From: Paenarthrobacter nicotinovorans
GTDB lineage: Bacteria > Actinomycetota > Actinomycetes > Actinomycetales > Micrococcaceae
Reading direction: 5' to 3'
DNA length: 64,000 nt
NCBI RefSeq assembly: GCF_007670255.1
Contig: NZ_SZVS01000007.1
Location: 1-64,000, forward strand
The stretch's first letter is position 1, and every line of letters starts with the position of its first letter. Shown piece after piece: positions 16,326 through 23,943 of this stretch. The notes under the pieces are model-generated. The model did no database searches. It saw only the letters and a list, made by a program, of their open reading frames with translations, and had not been told where the DNA came from. The position numbers and the translations under genes are program-made.

Positions 16326-17200
16326 TGCGAGCTTCCTTGGACAAGCTTGTTGGCTCCGCCCTGGCTTCCGGATCGGCTGTTCCCGCGTTCACTTGCTACG
16401 ACTTCACGACAGCTTTGGCCGTCGTGTCCGCAGCGGAGGAAGCCGGGCATGGCGTGATCCTGTTGGTGGCTCCGAAGACGGCTTCCACCCGGAACGGACT
16501 GCGACTCATTTCCGCCCTCCGAGGTCTGGCTGACTCCGCCGCCGTTCCGGTATCAGTCCAGTTGGACCACGCTTCGGACGTGTCCGTGATTCTTGCTTCC
16601 GTGGATGCTGGAGCTGATGCCGTGCTGGCAGATGGCTCCTCGCTTGCCTACGCGGACAACATCGCCCTGGTCCGTGAAGTCCGAGCCGCGCTGGACGCGG
16701 CCGGCCATGCCGACGTCGTAATTGAAGCGGAACTTGGTGGCCTTGCGGGCGATGAGGACAAAGCGTTCGGCACCTCCGCGGAAGAGCCCGACGCCGGTCC
16801 CGCCGTCACGGGGCTGACGGACCCTGCACAGGTGGCTGATTTCGTTGAACGCACCGGCGCGCAATTGCTCGCGGTCGCGGTGGGGAACGTGCACGGGAAG
16901 TACAAGGGCGAGCCCAACATCCGCTGGGACGTGCTGCGGGAGATCGCCGCACGGACGGAGGTTCCGCTGGTGCTCCACGGTGCCTCCGGCATCCCTGCCG
17001 CGGAGTTGGCCAAGTCACCTTCCCTGAACGTTGGCAAAGTGAACTTCAACACTGAGTTAAGGACCGGGATCCTGTCCACGCTGGAGTCCGAAACGGCAAC
17101 CTTCCGTGCGGACGGCGAGAATCTGCAAGGATTGCTGGCCCGCTGGAACGGTTCCGCTGCGGCCTTCGCAGGCGCCACGCTGGAGCTGCTCAGGGCCTGA
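16325..17200 (+). CDS. Class II fructose-bisphosphate aldolase-like enzyme
   Basis: The 291-residue (beta/alpha)8 barrel has class II aldolase features: the zinc/acid segment VSVQLDHASD near residue 78, VEAELGG-type Glu (VVIEAELGGLAGDED), AVGNVHGKYKG with a zinc His, and LHGASGIP. It resembles KbaY/GatY-type aldolases, which cleave ketose bisphosphates to DHAP plus an aldehyde. Threonate pathways normally end with OtnC, a fuculose-aldolase-type decarboxylase. An FBA-type aldolase here therefore suggests a variant substrate or chemistry. It is translationally coupled to the GntP gene. Confidence 0.87.
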   Translation: MRASLDKLVGSALASGSAVPAFTCYDFTTALAVVSAAEEAGHGVILLVAPKTASTRNGLRLISALRGLADSAAVPVSVQLDHASDVSVILASVDAGADAVLADGSSLAYADNIALVREVRAALDAAGHADVVIEAELGGLAGDEDKAFGTSAEEPDAGPAVTGLTDPAQVADFVERTGAQLLAVAVGNVHGKYKGEPNIRWDVLREIAARTEVPLVLHGASGIPAAELAKSPSLNVGKVNFNTELRTGILSTLESETATFRADGENLQGLLARWNGSAAAFAGATLELLRA

Positions 17201-17238
17201 CGCACAGCCCGGGAATACAGGGAGGCTAGGATCAAGAC

Positions 17239-17625
17239 ATGATCCTGGCCTCCCTGATTTTTGCCCTGATTGCGGCCCTGCTCCACGTCTACATCTTCAC
17301 CATGGAGTCCATCACCTGGACCCAGCCAAAGACATGGAAGACGTTCAGCATCACCTCCCAGGCTGACGCCGAAACTACCAAACCGCTTGCCTATAACCAG
17401 GGCTTCTACAACCTGTTCCTCGCTATTGGAGCGCTCGTTGGCATCATCGCGGTGTGGGCAGGCTCCCCGCAGGTGGGCTGGACCCTCGTCTTCAGTTCAT
17501 GCGGGTCCATGCTTCTTGCCGCACTGGTCCTGGCGGCGAGTGGCAAAAAGTACCTCCGCGCGGCGGCCATCCAGGGCACGACGCCGCTGCTCGCCGTCGT
17601 GCTTGGAATCCTCGCCCTCGTTTAA
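17239..17625 (+). CDS. DUF1304 family membrane protein
   Basis: The 128-residue protein has four hydrophobic segments (about 1-25, 55-73, 80-98 and 105-128) and the DUF1304 signature region MESITWTQPKTWKTF followed by NQGFYNLFLAIGA. The family is of unknown function and sits in the inner membrane. It is separated from the aldolase gene by 38 bases and followed by a strong bidirectional hairpin. It is probably an independent small unit. Confidence 0.85.
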   Translation: MILASLIFALIAALLHVYIFTMESITWTQPKTWKTFSITSQADAETTKPLAYNQGFYNLFLAIGALVGIIAVWAGSPQVGWTLVFSSCGSMLLAALVLAASGKKYLRAAAIQGTTPLLAVVLGILALV

Positions 17626-17631
17626 AAGCAA

Positions 17632-17688
17632 CGCGGGGTCACTTATGGCCCATGTTTCCTTCCAACATCGGCCATAAGTGACCCCGCG
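17632..17688. terminator. Strong bidirectional hairpin terminator
   Basis: Positions 17632-17650 and 17670-17688 are perfectly complementary (19 base pairs), with a loop that contains a second small inverted repeat (ATGTT/AACAT). It separates the convergent DUF1304 and VOC genes. Length and perfection suggest a dispersed intergenic repeat used as terminator. Confidence 0.7.
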
Positions 17689-17694
17689 CTGTCC

Positions 17695-18114
17695 TTAGTG
17701 CTCCGGCGGGCCCGCCTGGGCTGCGGCCTCGTCCATCCACAGCACTTCCCAATGGTGGCCGTCGAGATCCATGAATGCACGGCTGTACATGAAGCCAAGA
17801 TCCTGTGCTTCGTAGGTTTCCGAGCCTCCCGCTTCGAGGGCCTTGGTGGCCAGCTCATCCACCGCTTCACGGCTGTCGGCTGAAATGGCGACGATGGCCG
17901 CCGTCGAGTTCTTGGTATCCGCGATCGGCTGCTTGGTGAACTGGCTGAATTTGTCGTGGGTCAGCAGCATGGCGTAGATCGTGTCGCTGAAGACCACGCA
18001 AGCCGCGGTTTCGTCGGTGAAGTTCGGGTTGATGGCGTAACCGAGCGCTGTGTAGAAAGCCTTGGATGCTTCGAGGTCGCTCACGGGCAGATTCAGGAAA
18101 ATGGACGTAGTCAT
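17695..18114 (-). CDS. VOC family protein (glyoxalase/bleomycin-resistance fold)
   Basis: The 139-residue protein starts at MTTSIFLNLPVSDLEASKAFYTAL, the first beta-alpha-beta-beta-beta unit of VOC proteins, and ends with the second unit (SRAFMDLDGHHWEVLWMD), which carries a typical metal-site Glu. The frame is open further upstream, but that part has no VOC resemblance. It is close to the VOC proteins annotated as extradiol dioxygenases or glyoxalases of unknown substrate. Only the fold is secure. Confidence 0.85.
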   Translation of the reverse strand: MTTSIFLNLPVSDLEASKAFYTALGYAINPNFTDETAACVVFSDTIYAMLLTHDKFSQFTKQPIADTKNSTAAIVAISADSREAVDELATKALEAGGSETYEAQDLGFMYSRAFMDLDGHHWEVLWMDEAAAQAGPPEH

Positions 18115-18294
18115 GCGTCTGATCCTGCCGGTGTTTGGACGTTCCGTCCAGAGTTCCGCGCGCGTCTGTGGATGAAGCAGGACCCGGCCAGCCTTCTGGC
18201 CCGATCCGCCCGCCTGGGCGGACAATGGAGTCAGCATGTGGGAGTCAACACCCGGGGGAGCCTGCCCTCGGGTGCCTGCCTGGTAGGGAGAGCC

Positions 18295-19638
18295 ATGAAG
18301 CGGGAGGCGTTTCCTGTAGTCGGCCCAACGGCTGCGCAGAGGGATCCGGCGATCGACCTTGTCCGCTTCACCTGCCTGCTCCTGGTGGTGGTTGCCCATT
18401 GCATGATGGTGAGTCCAGTCCTCCACAAGGACGGCACCGTGGAGACGCGCAACGTGCTGATGGAGCAGGCGTGGTTCACCCCGGTGCTGTGGGTGTTGAT
18501 GATCGTTCCCCTGTTCTTTGTGCTGGGCGGCGTTACCGGTCTCCAGTCGTGGCGGCGCTTGAAGGCTGCCGGTGGAACCGGGTTCGATTTCGCCCAGCTG
18601 CGGCTTCTCCGGCTGGTCCGTCCCGCCATGGCCTTGCTTGCTGTCATGTGGGGAGGCTTATGGATCGCATTGCTGCTTGGTGTCCACCCGCAAGTTATCC
18701 AGCTGATGACTACCGGAGCCGCCATGCCTCTGTGGTTCCTGGCCGCGTACCTCACCGCCCAGCTCAGCATCCCTCTCATGGCCAGGTTCCATGAACGAGC
18801 GCCGCTGCTGACGTTTGTGTTACTGCTCATTGCGGTCATCACCATCGATTCCCTCCGCGGCACCATCCCAGTGCTCGCGTTCACCAACATGATCTTTGTG
18901 TGGTGCGCCGTCCAAGAGCTTGGCTTCATGAAAGCTGACGGCTTTTTCGAGGACCGCAGCCGTACATGGCTGGTGGGTACCATCGTTTCCAGCAATCTCG
19001 TGTTGGGGCTTGTCGCAGGCGTTGGCGTGTATGCGGGGAACATGGTGGTGAACATCAATCCGCCCAATCTGTGCTTGGTCTTGTTGGGCATCTCCCAGAC
19101 CGCCACGCTGCAACTTCTGACCCCGGGTACGCGGTGGCTGGGCGAAGTCCGGTGGATCCGCGCAGTGATTGCCGTGGCAGGGCGCCGCTCGATGACCGTG
19201 TATTTGTGGCATCTTCCCGCATTGGTTGGCATGTCCGGGCTGCTGTTGCTCACCGATGTGCCGAAGCCGCTGCCCGAATCAGCTGATTGGTGGTGGGCGC
19301 GCATACCCGTTTTTCTAGCCGTCGTTGCGCTGCTCGTGCCTGTGGTGCTGCTCTTCGGCAGGCTTGAGGATCGTCCCATGGCAGCCAGCCACGCGCGTGG
19401 CCCGGCCCGGGCGGCAGTGGTGACGGCCGCCGTCGTGGTCTTTGTGCCGGTGACGGACGCGGCCCTGAACGGGCTGACGCTTGCCTTGCTGGGTGGGGGA
19501 GCGGCCTGCTTCGCGCTGTCCGTTCTGCTGCTGGGCCGGGTCCCGACGCCGGTGCTGTCGCCGGCTGAAGCGGCACCGGCGGAGGTGCGGGGCGTTACGT
19601 TGCCAGCGCACGATTTACGTGCAAACCTCGAGTCATGA
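18295..19638 (+). CDS. Acyltransferase 3 family membrane protein
   Basis: The 447-residue protein carries about ten membrane segments. The acyltransferase-3 motif R/D..R....V...H is visible at the start (RDPAIDLVRFTCLLLVVVAH), with catalytic-type His near residue 40, and YLWHLPAL near the end. Such proteins O-acylate surface polysaccharides or lipids. ATG at 18295 follows GGGAG with 4 bases spacing; the upstream open frame has no acyltransferase similarity. It overlaps the following GNAT gene by 4 bases. Confidence 0.85.
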   Translation: MKREAFPVVGPTAAQRDPAIDLVRFTCLLLVVVAHCMMVSPVLHKDGTVETRNVLMEQAWFTPVLWVLMIVPLFFVLGGVTGLQSWRRLKAAGGTGFDFAQLRLLRLVRPAMALLAVMWGGLWIALLLGVHPQVIQLMTTGAAMPLWFLAAYLTAQLSIPLMARFHERAPLLTFVLLLIAVITIDSLRGTIPVLAFTNMIFVWCAVQELGFMKADGFFEDRSRTWLVGTIVSSNLVLGLVAGVGVYAGNMVVNINPPNLCLVLLGISQTATLQLLTPGTRWLGEVRWIRAVIAVAGRRSMTVYLWHLPALVGMSGLLLLTDVPKPLPESADWWWARIPVFLAVVALLVPVVLLFGRLEDRPMAASHARGPARAAVVTAAVVVFVPVTDAALNGLTLALLGGGAACFALSVLLLGRVPTPVLSPAEAAPAEVRGVTLPAHDLRANLES

Positions 19639-19997
19639 CCGAGAATACCGATTCACTGGCCGAGTCGTTCCGCCCTGGTGTTACCACCCTCCGGAACGAC
19701 AAATTTCACCGTTACGAGCTTCATGTGGACGGGGAATTGGCGGTGATTTCTCAGTTCATGGACAAGCCCGGGCACATCGATTTCATCCACACTGAGACAA
19801 AGCCCCAGTTCAAGGGACAGGGCCTGGCCAACGTTCTGGCCCACTTTGCCCTGGATGACGTCGTGGCATCCGGAAAACGCATCATTCCGCACTGCCCCTT
19901 CATCGCCGGCTACCTGAAAAGGCATGAGGGCTACGAGCAGGACGTCGATTGGCCCAAGGAGAAGCCCCCGGTCGAATCAGAATCTGGTAACAACTAG
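19635..19997 (+). CDS. YjdJ-type GNAT N-acetyltransferase
   Basis: The 120-residue protein matches the short GNAT variant (yjdJ-like). It has HRYELHVDGELAVISQF, an HTETKPQFKGQGLA acetyl-CoA-loop segment, and CPFIAGYLKRHEGYEQDV at the C-terminus. Substrates of this family are unknown. ATGA overlap with the membrane acyltransferase gene means translational coupling. Confidence 0.85.
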   Translation: MTENTDSLAESFRPGVTTLRNDKFHRYELHVDGELAVISQFMDKPGHIDFIHTETKPQFKGQGLANVLAHFALDDVVASGKRIIPHCPFIAGYLKRHEGYEQDVDWPKEKPPVESESGNN

Positions 19998-20007
19998 CCG
20001 CCCGGAA

Positions 20008-20661
20008 TCAGTCTCCTCGAACGCCCGGGGAAGATGGTTTCCGGCGCGGCGAAACCGACGTGACGATCGTGGAGCTCCAGAAGCCCAGTCCTGGGCGTGT
20101 CGGAGGGGTCGGCAAGGTGGGACGTGCGCCCGTAAGCGCCACCATGGCGTCGTGTTCGTCGAGAACTTCCTGGCCGAGGCACCATGCCCTGACCTGCATC
20201 GCACTCACGAGGCTTCCCCCGTGGACGTGGTCGGCCTCTGTGACTCGATACGAGAAACTGCGCATCACGCCTTCGCCGGGAGCCAACGAGCCAACAGACA
20301 GGTGGCGGCGGTCCGGGCTGGAAGTGTAGGCGAGGGTTTCCATGGCCTCATTGGTGAAGGACCGTGGAATAAGTCGAATGTTACGAAGATGACAGGTGGA
20401 CTCATTCATGATCCAGGCTGTGAAGATTACCGTCTCTCCGGGGACGGCCGTTGGTTTGTCTGCGCCATGGACCAACGTGATGCATTTCCCTTGGCCGCCC
20501 AAGGACCTGCAACCGTAGAGCCGGCAGCCGGAAACCGGTGTTGGCGCACTTTGCGCCCGTCTTGCCGCTTCTTTGCGCGTTGAGCCGACCCCTCGCGCCA
20601 AGGAGGACCGCCCCTTGAAAGCTGTGACTGCCCGGGCTGGGACCGGGTTGTAAAACCTCAT
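20008..20661 (-). CDS. Hypothetical protein with a DUF11-like beta-sandwich segment
   Basis: The frame encodes up to 217 residues. Residues about 60-180 resemble one DUF11-type repeat (ADKPTAVPGETVIFTAWIMN, then SVGSLAPGEGVMRSFSYRVTEADHVHG), the same kind of unit that makes up the giant surface protein nearby. No signal peptide is evident from the first ATG, and the first 60 residues look unlike a real domain. The true start may therefore be a TTG near residue 62 or elsewhere. It faces the sigma-factor gene across a short promoter region. Function is unknown. Confidence 0.5.
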   Translation of the reverse strand: MRFYNPVPARAVTAFKGRSSLARGVGSTRKEAARRAQSAPTPVSGCRLYGCRSLGGQGKCITLVHGADKPTAVPGETVIFTAWIMNESTCHLRNIRLIPRSFTNEAMETLAYTSSPDRRHLSVGSLAPGEGVMRSFSYRVTEADHVHGGSLVSAMQVRAWCLGQEVLDEHDAMVALTGARPTLPTPPTRPGLGFWSSTIVTSVSPRRKPSSPGVRGD

Positions 20662-20700
20662 GTCTGCTTAGTGCGCTTACGGGCAGTTTTATGTCGCGAA

Positions 20701-20728
20701 TTGGACGAAACTTTTCGCCCCTTATAGT
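20701..20728 (+). promoter_or_regulatory. SigA-like promoter of the ECF sigma gene
   Basis: TTGGAC (20701-20706) and TATAGT (20723-20728) are separated by 16 bases. The expected transcript starts near 20735, giving either an almost leaderless GTG at 20741 or a 48-base leader to the ATG at 20783. Confidence 0.5.
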
Positions 20729-20740
20729 CCTAAGTAACCT

Positions 20741-22357
20741 GTGATTCAAGTCAAGTCGCAATCCGATGTCACACTACTGTTTATGGATCAACTATTAGTG
20801 GCTGGGGCCGGTGGGGCGAGCCCAAAATCGGCGGCCGGCAGCGAGAGCGATCCCCACCTCCTCAACCTCGTCCGCCAGGGCGTCACGGAAGCTTTCGACA
20901 CTCTTTACCTGAGGCATGCGCAGATCGCCCAGTACGTTGCCCGCGCGCAGTCGGACAACCCCAGCGACGCCGATGACGTCGTCGCCGAGGCCTTCGCTTC
21001 CATTTTCCAGTCGTTGAAGGACGGCAAGGGCCCGCGGGAGTTTTTCCGTTCGTACCTTCTGACTGTTGTGCGCCGCACCGCGCACGAGCGCAACAGGAAG
21101 GCCAGGCTCACGCAGACTGCCGCGGACGACGCCGTACTGGACGCTGTTGTCCATGATGACGACCACGTGGTGGGTGACCTTGAGTCGAGCATCATGGCTC
21201 AAGCCTTCAAGTCCCTGCCCGAACGATGGCAGGCCGTCTTGTTCCATTTGGATATCGAAGGATTGAAGCCTGCTGCAGTCGCGCCGTTGGTTGGCCTTAC
21301 CCCTAACGGCGTGTCATCCCTGGCCATCCGTGCCAGGGAGGGCCTCCGCCAGGCGTACCTGCAGCACCACATCAGCCGAAGCGTTGATGAAGCCTGTGAC
21401 GAGTTCGCCAGCCAGCTCGGCAAATACGTGCGCGATGCCCTCAAGCGCACGTCGCGGGAAAAAGTCGACGCGCATCTGGCGGGCTGTGCCAAGTGCACGG
21501 CCTTGTTGATGGAACTGAACGATGTCCAGGGCGGTATGCGCGCCATCCTCTTTCCGCTGGTTGCCGGCGTCGTGTTTACCCCGGCGGCAGCTGCCTCTGT
21601 GGGGTGGTCGGGTGCCGGAGCGGCGGCAACTTCGGGCAAGGCAGCGGTTCTTGGCCTCCACGGAATCAGCTGGAAACTCGCGGCGGCCGTTGTGGTCGGC
21701 GTCGGCACTGTTGCGGGGGCCCTCACGTTGCTGCCGCAGTCTAACGATGGGCCCGGTGCCGCGGTCGCGGAAGCTCCGGTGAGCGTTCCGGCAGTCAAGG
21801 AACCAGCGTCACCTGCAGCGCCGGTCAGCAGCGACGCGCCCTTGCCAAGCGCCGCCCCGGTACCGCCGCCGGCCCCCGTAAGCGAACCTCCCGCCGTCGT
21901 GATTCCGCCCGTAGAACCGCTGCGAAGGAGCGCCGTCGTTGTGGATACCGGTGTTGTCTCTTCGACGACGGCGCCAGAGACTGCCGCTGCAGCGCCACCT
22001 CTGTCCCGCACGGTTGAGGCGACGTTCTTGGCCGGCAAGGCTTCGGCTCCCCAGGAACGGGAGCTGCAAATCCAGTTTTCCCTTGATGGCGACGGTTCCC
22101 TGACGTCCGGCGAAGCCATTTTCACGTTGCCTGATGGCGTTACGTTCGTTGCCGGGGACGCTGTGGTGCCGGCGGGCTGGGAGTGCAACCCGTCCGGAGC
22201 GCAGGAGTTAAGGTGCACCTCTGATGCGCTGGACCCAAACGAGCTGACGTTTGTCCTGCCTGTGACCCTGCCTGAGAACGCTGAGAGTGGAACGCTGGAC
22301 TACCGGTTTGGTGGCCAAGGGATCGTCCCCAAGTCGTTCATCAGCACGTTCCACTAG
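20741..22357 (+). CDS. Membrane-anchored ECF sigma factor with extracellular C-terminal domain
   Basis: The 538-residue protein fuses several modules. It has sigma region 2 (about 40-110, with DADDVVAEAFASIFQ), region 4 (about 160-215, FKSLPERWQAVLFHLDIEGL through NGVSSLAIRAREGLRQAYL), a zinc-finger-like HLAGCAKC near 245, one or two membrane segments (about 268-292 and 308-330), a Pro/Ala-rich stretch, and a DUF11-like beta domain at 430-538. It resembles ECF sigma factors that carry their own anti-sigma-like and sensor parts. It probably signals from the cell envelope. The start is uncertain (GTG 20741 or in-frame ATG 20783; neither has a ribosome-binding site). The next gene encodes a giant DUF11 surface protein, a likely target. 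Confidence 0.82.
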   Translation: MIQVKSQSDVTLLFMDQLLVAGAGGASPKSAAGSESDPHLLNLVRQGVTEAFDTLYLRHAQIAQYVARAQSDNPSDADDVVAEAFASIFQSLKDGKGPREFFRSYLLTVVRRTAHERNRKARLTQTAADDAVLDAVVHDDDHVVGDLESSIMAQAFKSLPERWQAVLFHLDIEGLKPAAVAPLVGLTPNGVSSLAIRAREGLRQAYLQHHISRSVDEACDEFASQLGKYVRDALKRTSREKVDAHLAGCAKCTALLMELNDVQGGMRAILFPLVAGVVFTPAAAASVGWSGAGAAATSGKAAVLGLHGISWKLAAAVVVGVGTVAGALTLLPQSNDGPGAAVAEAPVSVPAVKEPASPAAPVSSDAPLPSAAPVPPPAPVSEPPAVVIPPVEPLRRSAVVVDTGVVSSTTAPETAAAAPPLSRTVEATFLAGKASAPQERELQIQFSLDGDGSLTSGEAIFTLPDGVTFVAGDAVVPAGWECNPSGAQELRCTSDALDPNELTFVLPVTLPENAESGTLDYRFGGQGIVPKSFISTFH

Positions 22358-22614
22358 GGAGCCGTGGCGAGGTTTCGTCAAGCCCAAAAAAATAATTCTC
22401 GCTTTTGCGTCACGAATCGCGAACTGCGCCCACTAAAAGGTTGGGCCGCTGTGTGCCTGTCGACTCTACGAAAGAAATCCGCACTTTACGCGTCATGAAG
22501 TGCTGTGGAGCTGCACAGCACTACTGGCAGCAGCCGTTCGCATCCACAGCATCACGCGAGGAACTCCGTGCTTCGACCGGGTCCCCGGGGTGATCCAAAC
22601 AGGCAAGAGAACAT

Positions 22615-23943
22615 ATGAAATATTCACGTCCACGAAAGCTGTTGGCGGGTGTGCTCGCTACAGCAATGATCACCTTGGGGGTGGGTGGCGCCTTGGCTCC
22701 ACCATCCCTGGCAACCGTCCCCGGGACACCAGGAGTGACGCAGCCTGGAACCGTCGTTTTCAATGAAGACTTCGAAAACGGGACTGACAACACCGCCCTC
22801 GGCGCCCAGTCCTACTCGGCAGCGGGTTCCACCACCTACGTGGGGGCAACAGGACAGACTTACACCGGTTCATCAAACTGGATCAACGGGATCCGGTGCA
22901 ACGGCGTCATCCTTAGCTACGACAACACGGATACGCCGCCCTGGGCCGTCTCCGGCCCCGCCGGGTCGGGTACAGAGAATCGCTGCGCGGACGTCGACAC
23001 ACGTCGCAGCTACCAGTTCCTTCGCATGTTGGCCAAGGCCATGGGCCAGCAGTTCACACCAAGTTCGCCCGACACGAACCACGTCACCAGCTCGTATACT
23101 GAATGCCTGTCCACGAACACTGCTGGCGGTTTCTGCGCCATTCTTCCCGCCGGACCCAATAACGGTGTGATGTTCAAGACGGCCAATCCGCTGGCAACCA
23201 CTGCCGGCCACTACTACACCTTCGGTGTCGATACGGCCTACATGAACTGCTTCGGTGGAGCGGCTGACCCGTCCTACCAATTCGCCCGCATTGACGCGGA
23301 CGGAACAGTCACCCCCATTGGTGATCCGCTTAACGGCTGCCAAGCGAGCTCCGATCCCAACGTCCAGGCCTACCAGCAGCAGGTCACCAGCGACGTCGGT
23401 GGTTCCTTCGGCACCATCACCAAAACGGTCAACATCAACTCCATGCTCACCAACCAGGCCTTCCAATCGACTGGCGGCTCTTTGGGACTTGAGATGTGGA
23501 ACAACACCGGAATCTCCAACGGCAACGATGGCGCTTTCGACAACGTGCGCCTGGTTGACGTTACTCCGCAGCTGGACAAGTCGTTTTCGCCGTCGTTGAT
23601 CGGTCCAGGCCAGTCGTCCACATTGACGCTGACCGTAACGAACACCAGCGAACTTAATGCCAAGGACGACTGGTCCATTACCGACACCTTGCCTGCCGGG
23701 CTGAAAGTCGCCGGCACGCCGAACATTGGCGGCACGTGTGTTCAGTCCGCTGGTAACCCGCTGACCACCACTGCGGCTGCGGGCAGCAACGTCATAGCCG
23801 TCACCGGTGGAGACCTGGCCAAGGGCATGGCGTCCTGCACCATCACCGTTGGCGTCACATCGGATACGAGGGCACCTACGTCAACGGTCCTGCGAACATC
23901 GAAACCAACCTCAACCCGCCGGCAGATGCCACCCTGGTGGTAA
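22615..23943 (+). pseudogene. N-terminal part of giant LAxTG surface protein (frameshifted)
   Basis: The 442-residue product starts with a Sec signal peptide (basic start MKYSRPRK, hydrophobic core, cleavage near residue 33). A large extracellular domain follows, ending in a first DUF11-like repeat (LDKSFSPSLIGPGQSSTLTLTVTN). After VTSDT the frame runs into unrelated residues and stops at 23941. The other frame continues the domain as EGTYVNGPANIETN directly at that point. Adding one base near 23868 makes 22615-28760 a single frame of 2049 codons. The gene is therefore one split surface protein, through mutation or a sequence error. Confidence 0.85.

Noticed and set aside
22405..22593. A 62-residue frame upstream of the giant surface protein
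   Set aside because: No ribosome-binding site and no convincing composition; the region is better seen as the promoter and leader of the surface-protein gene.
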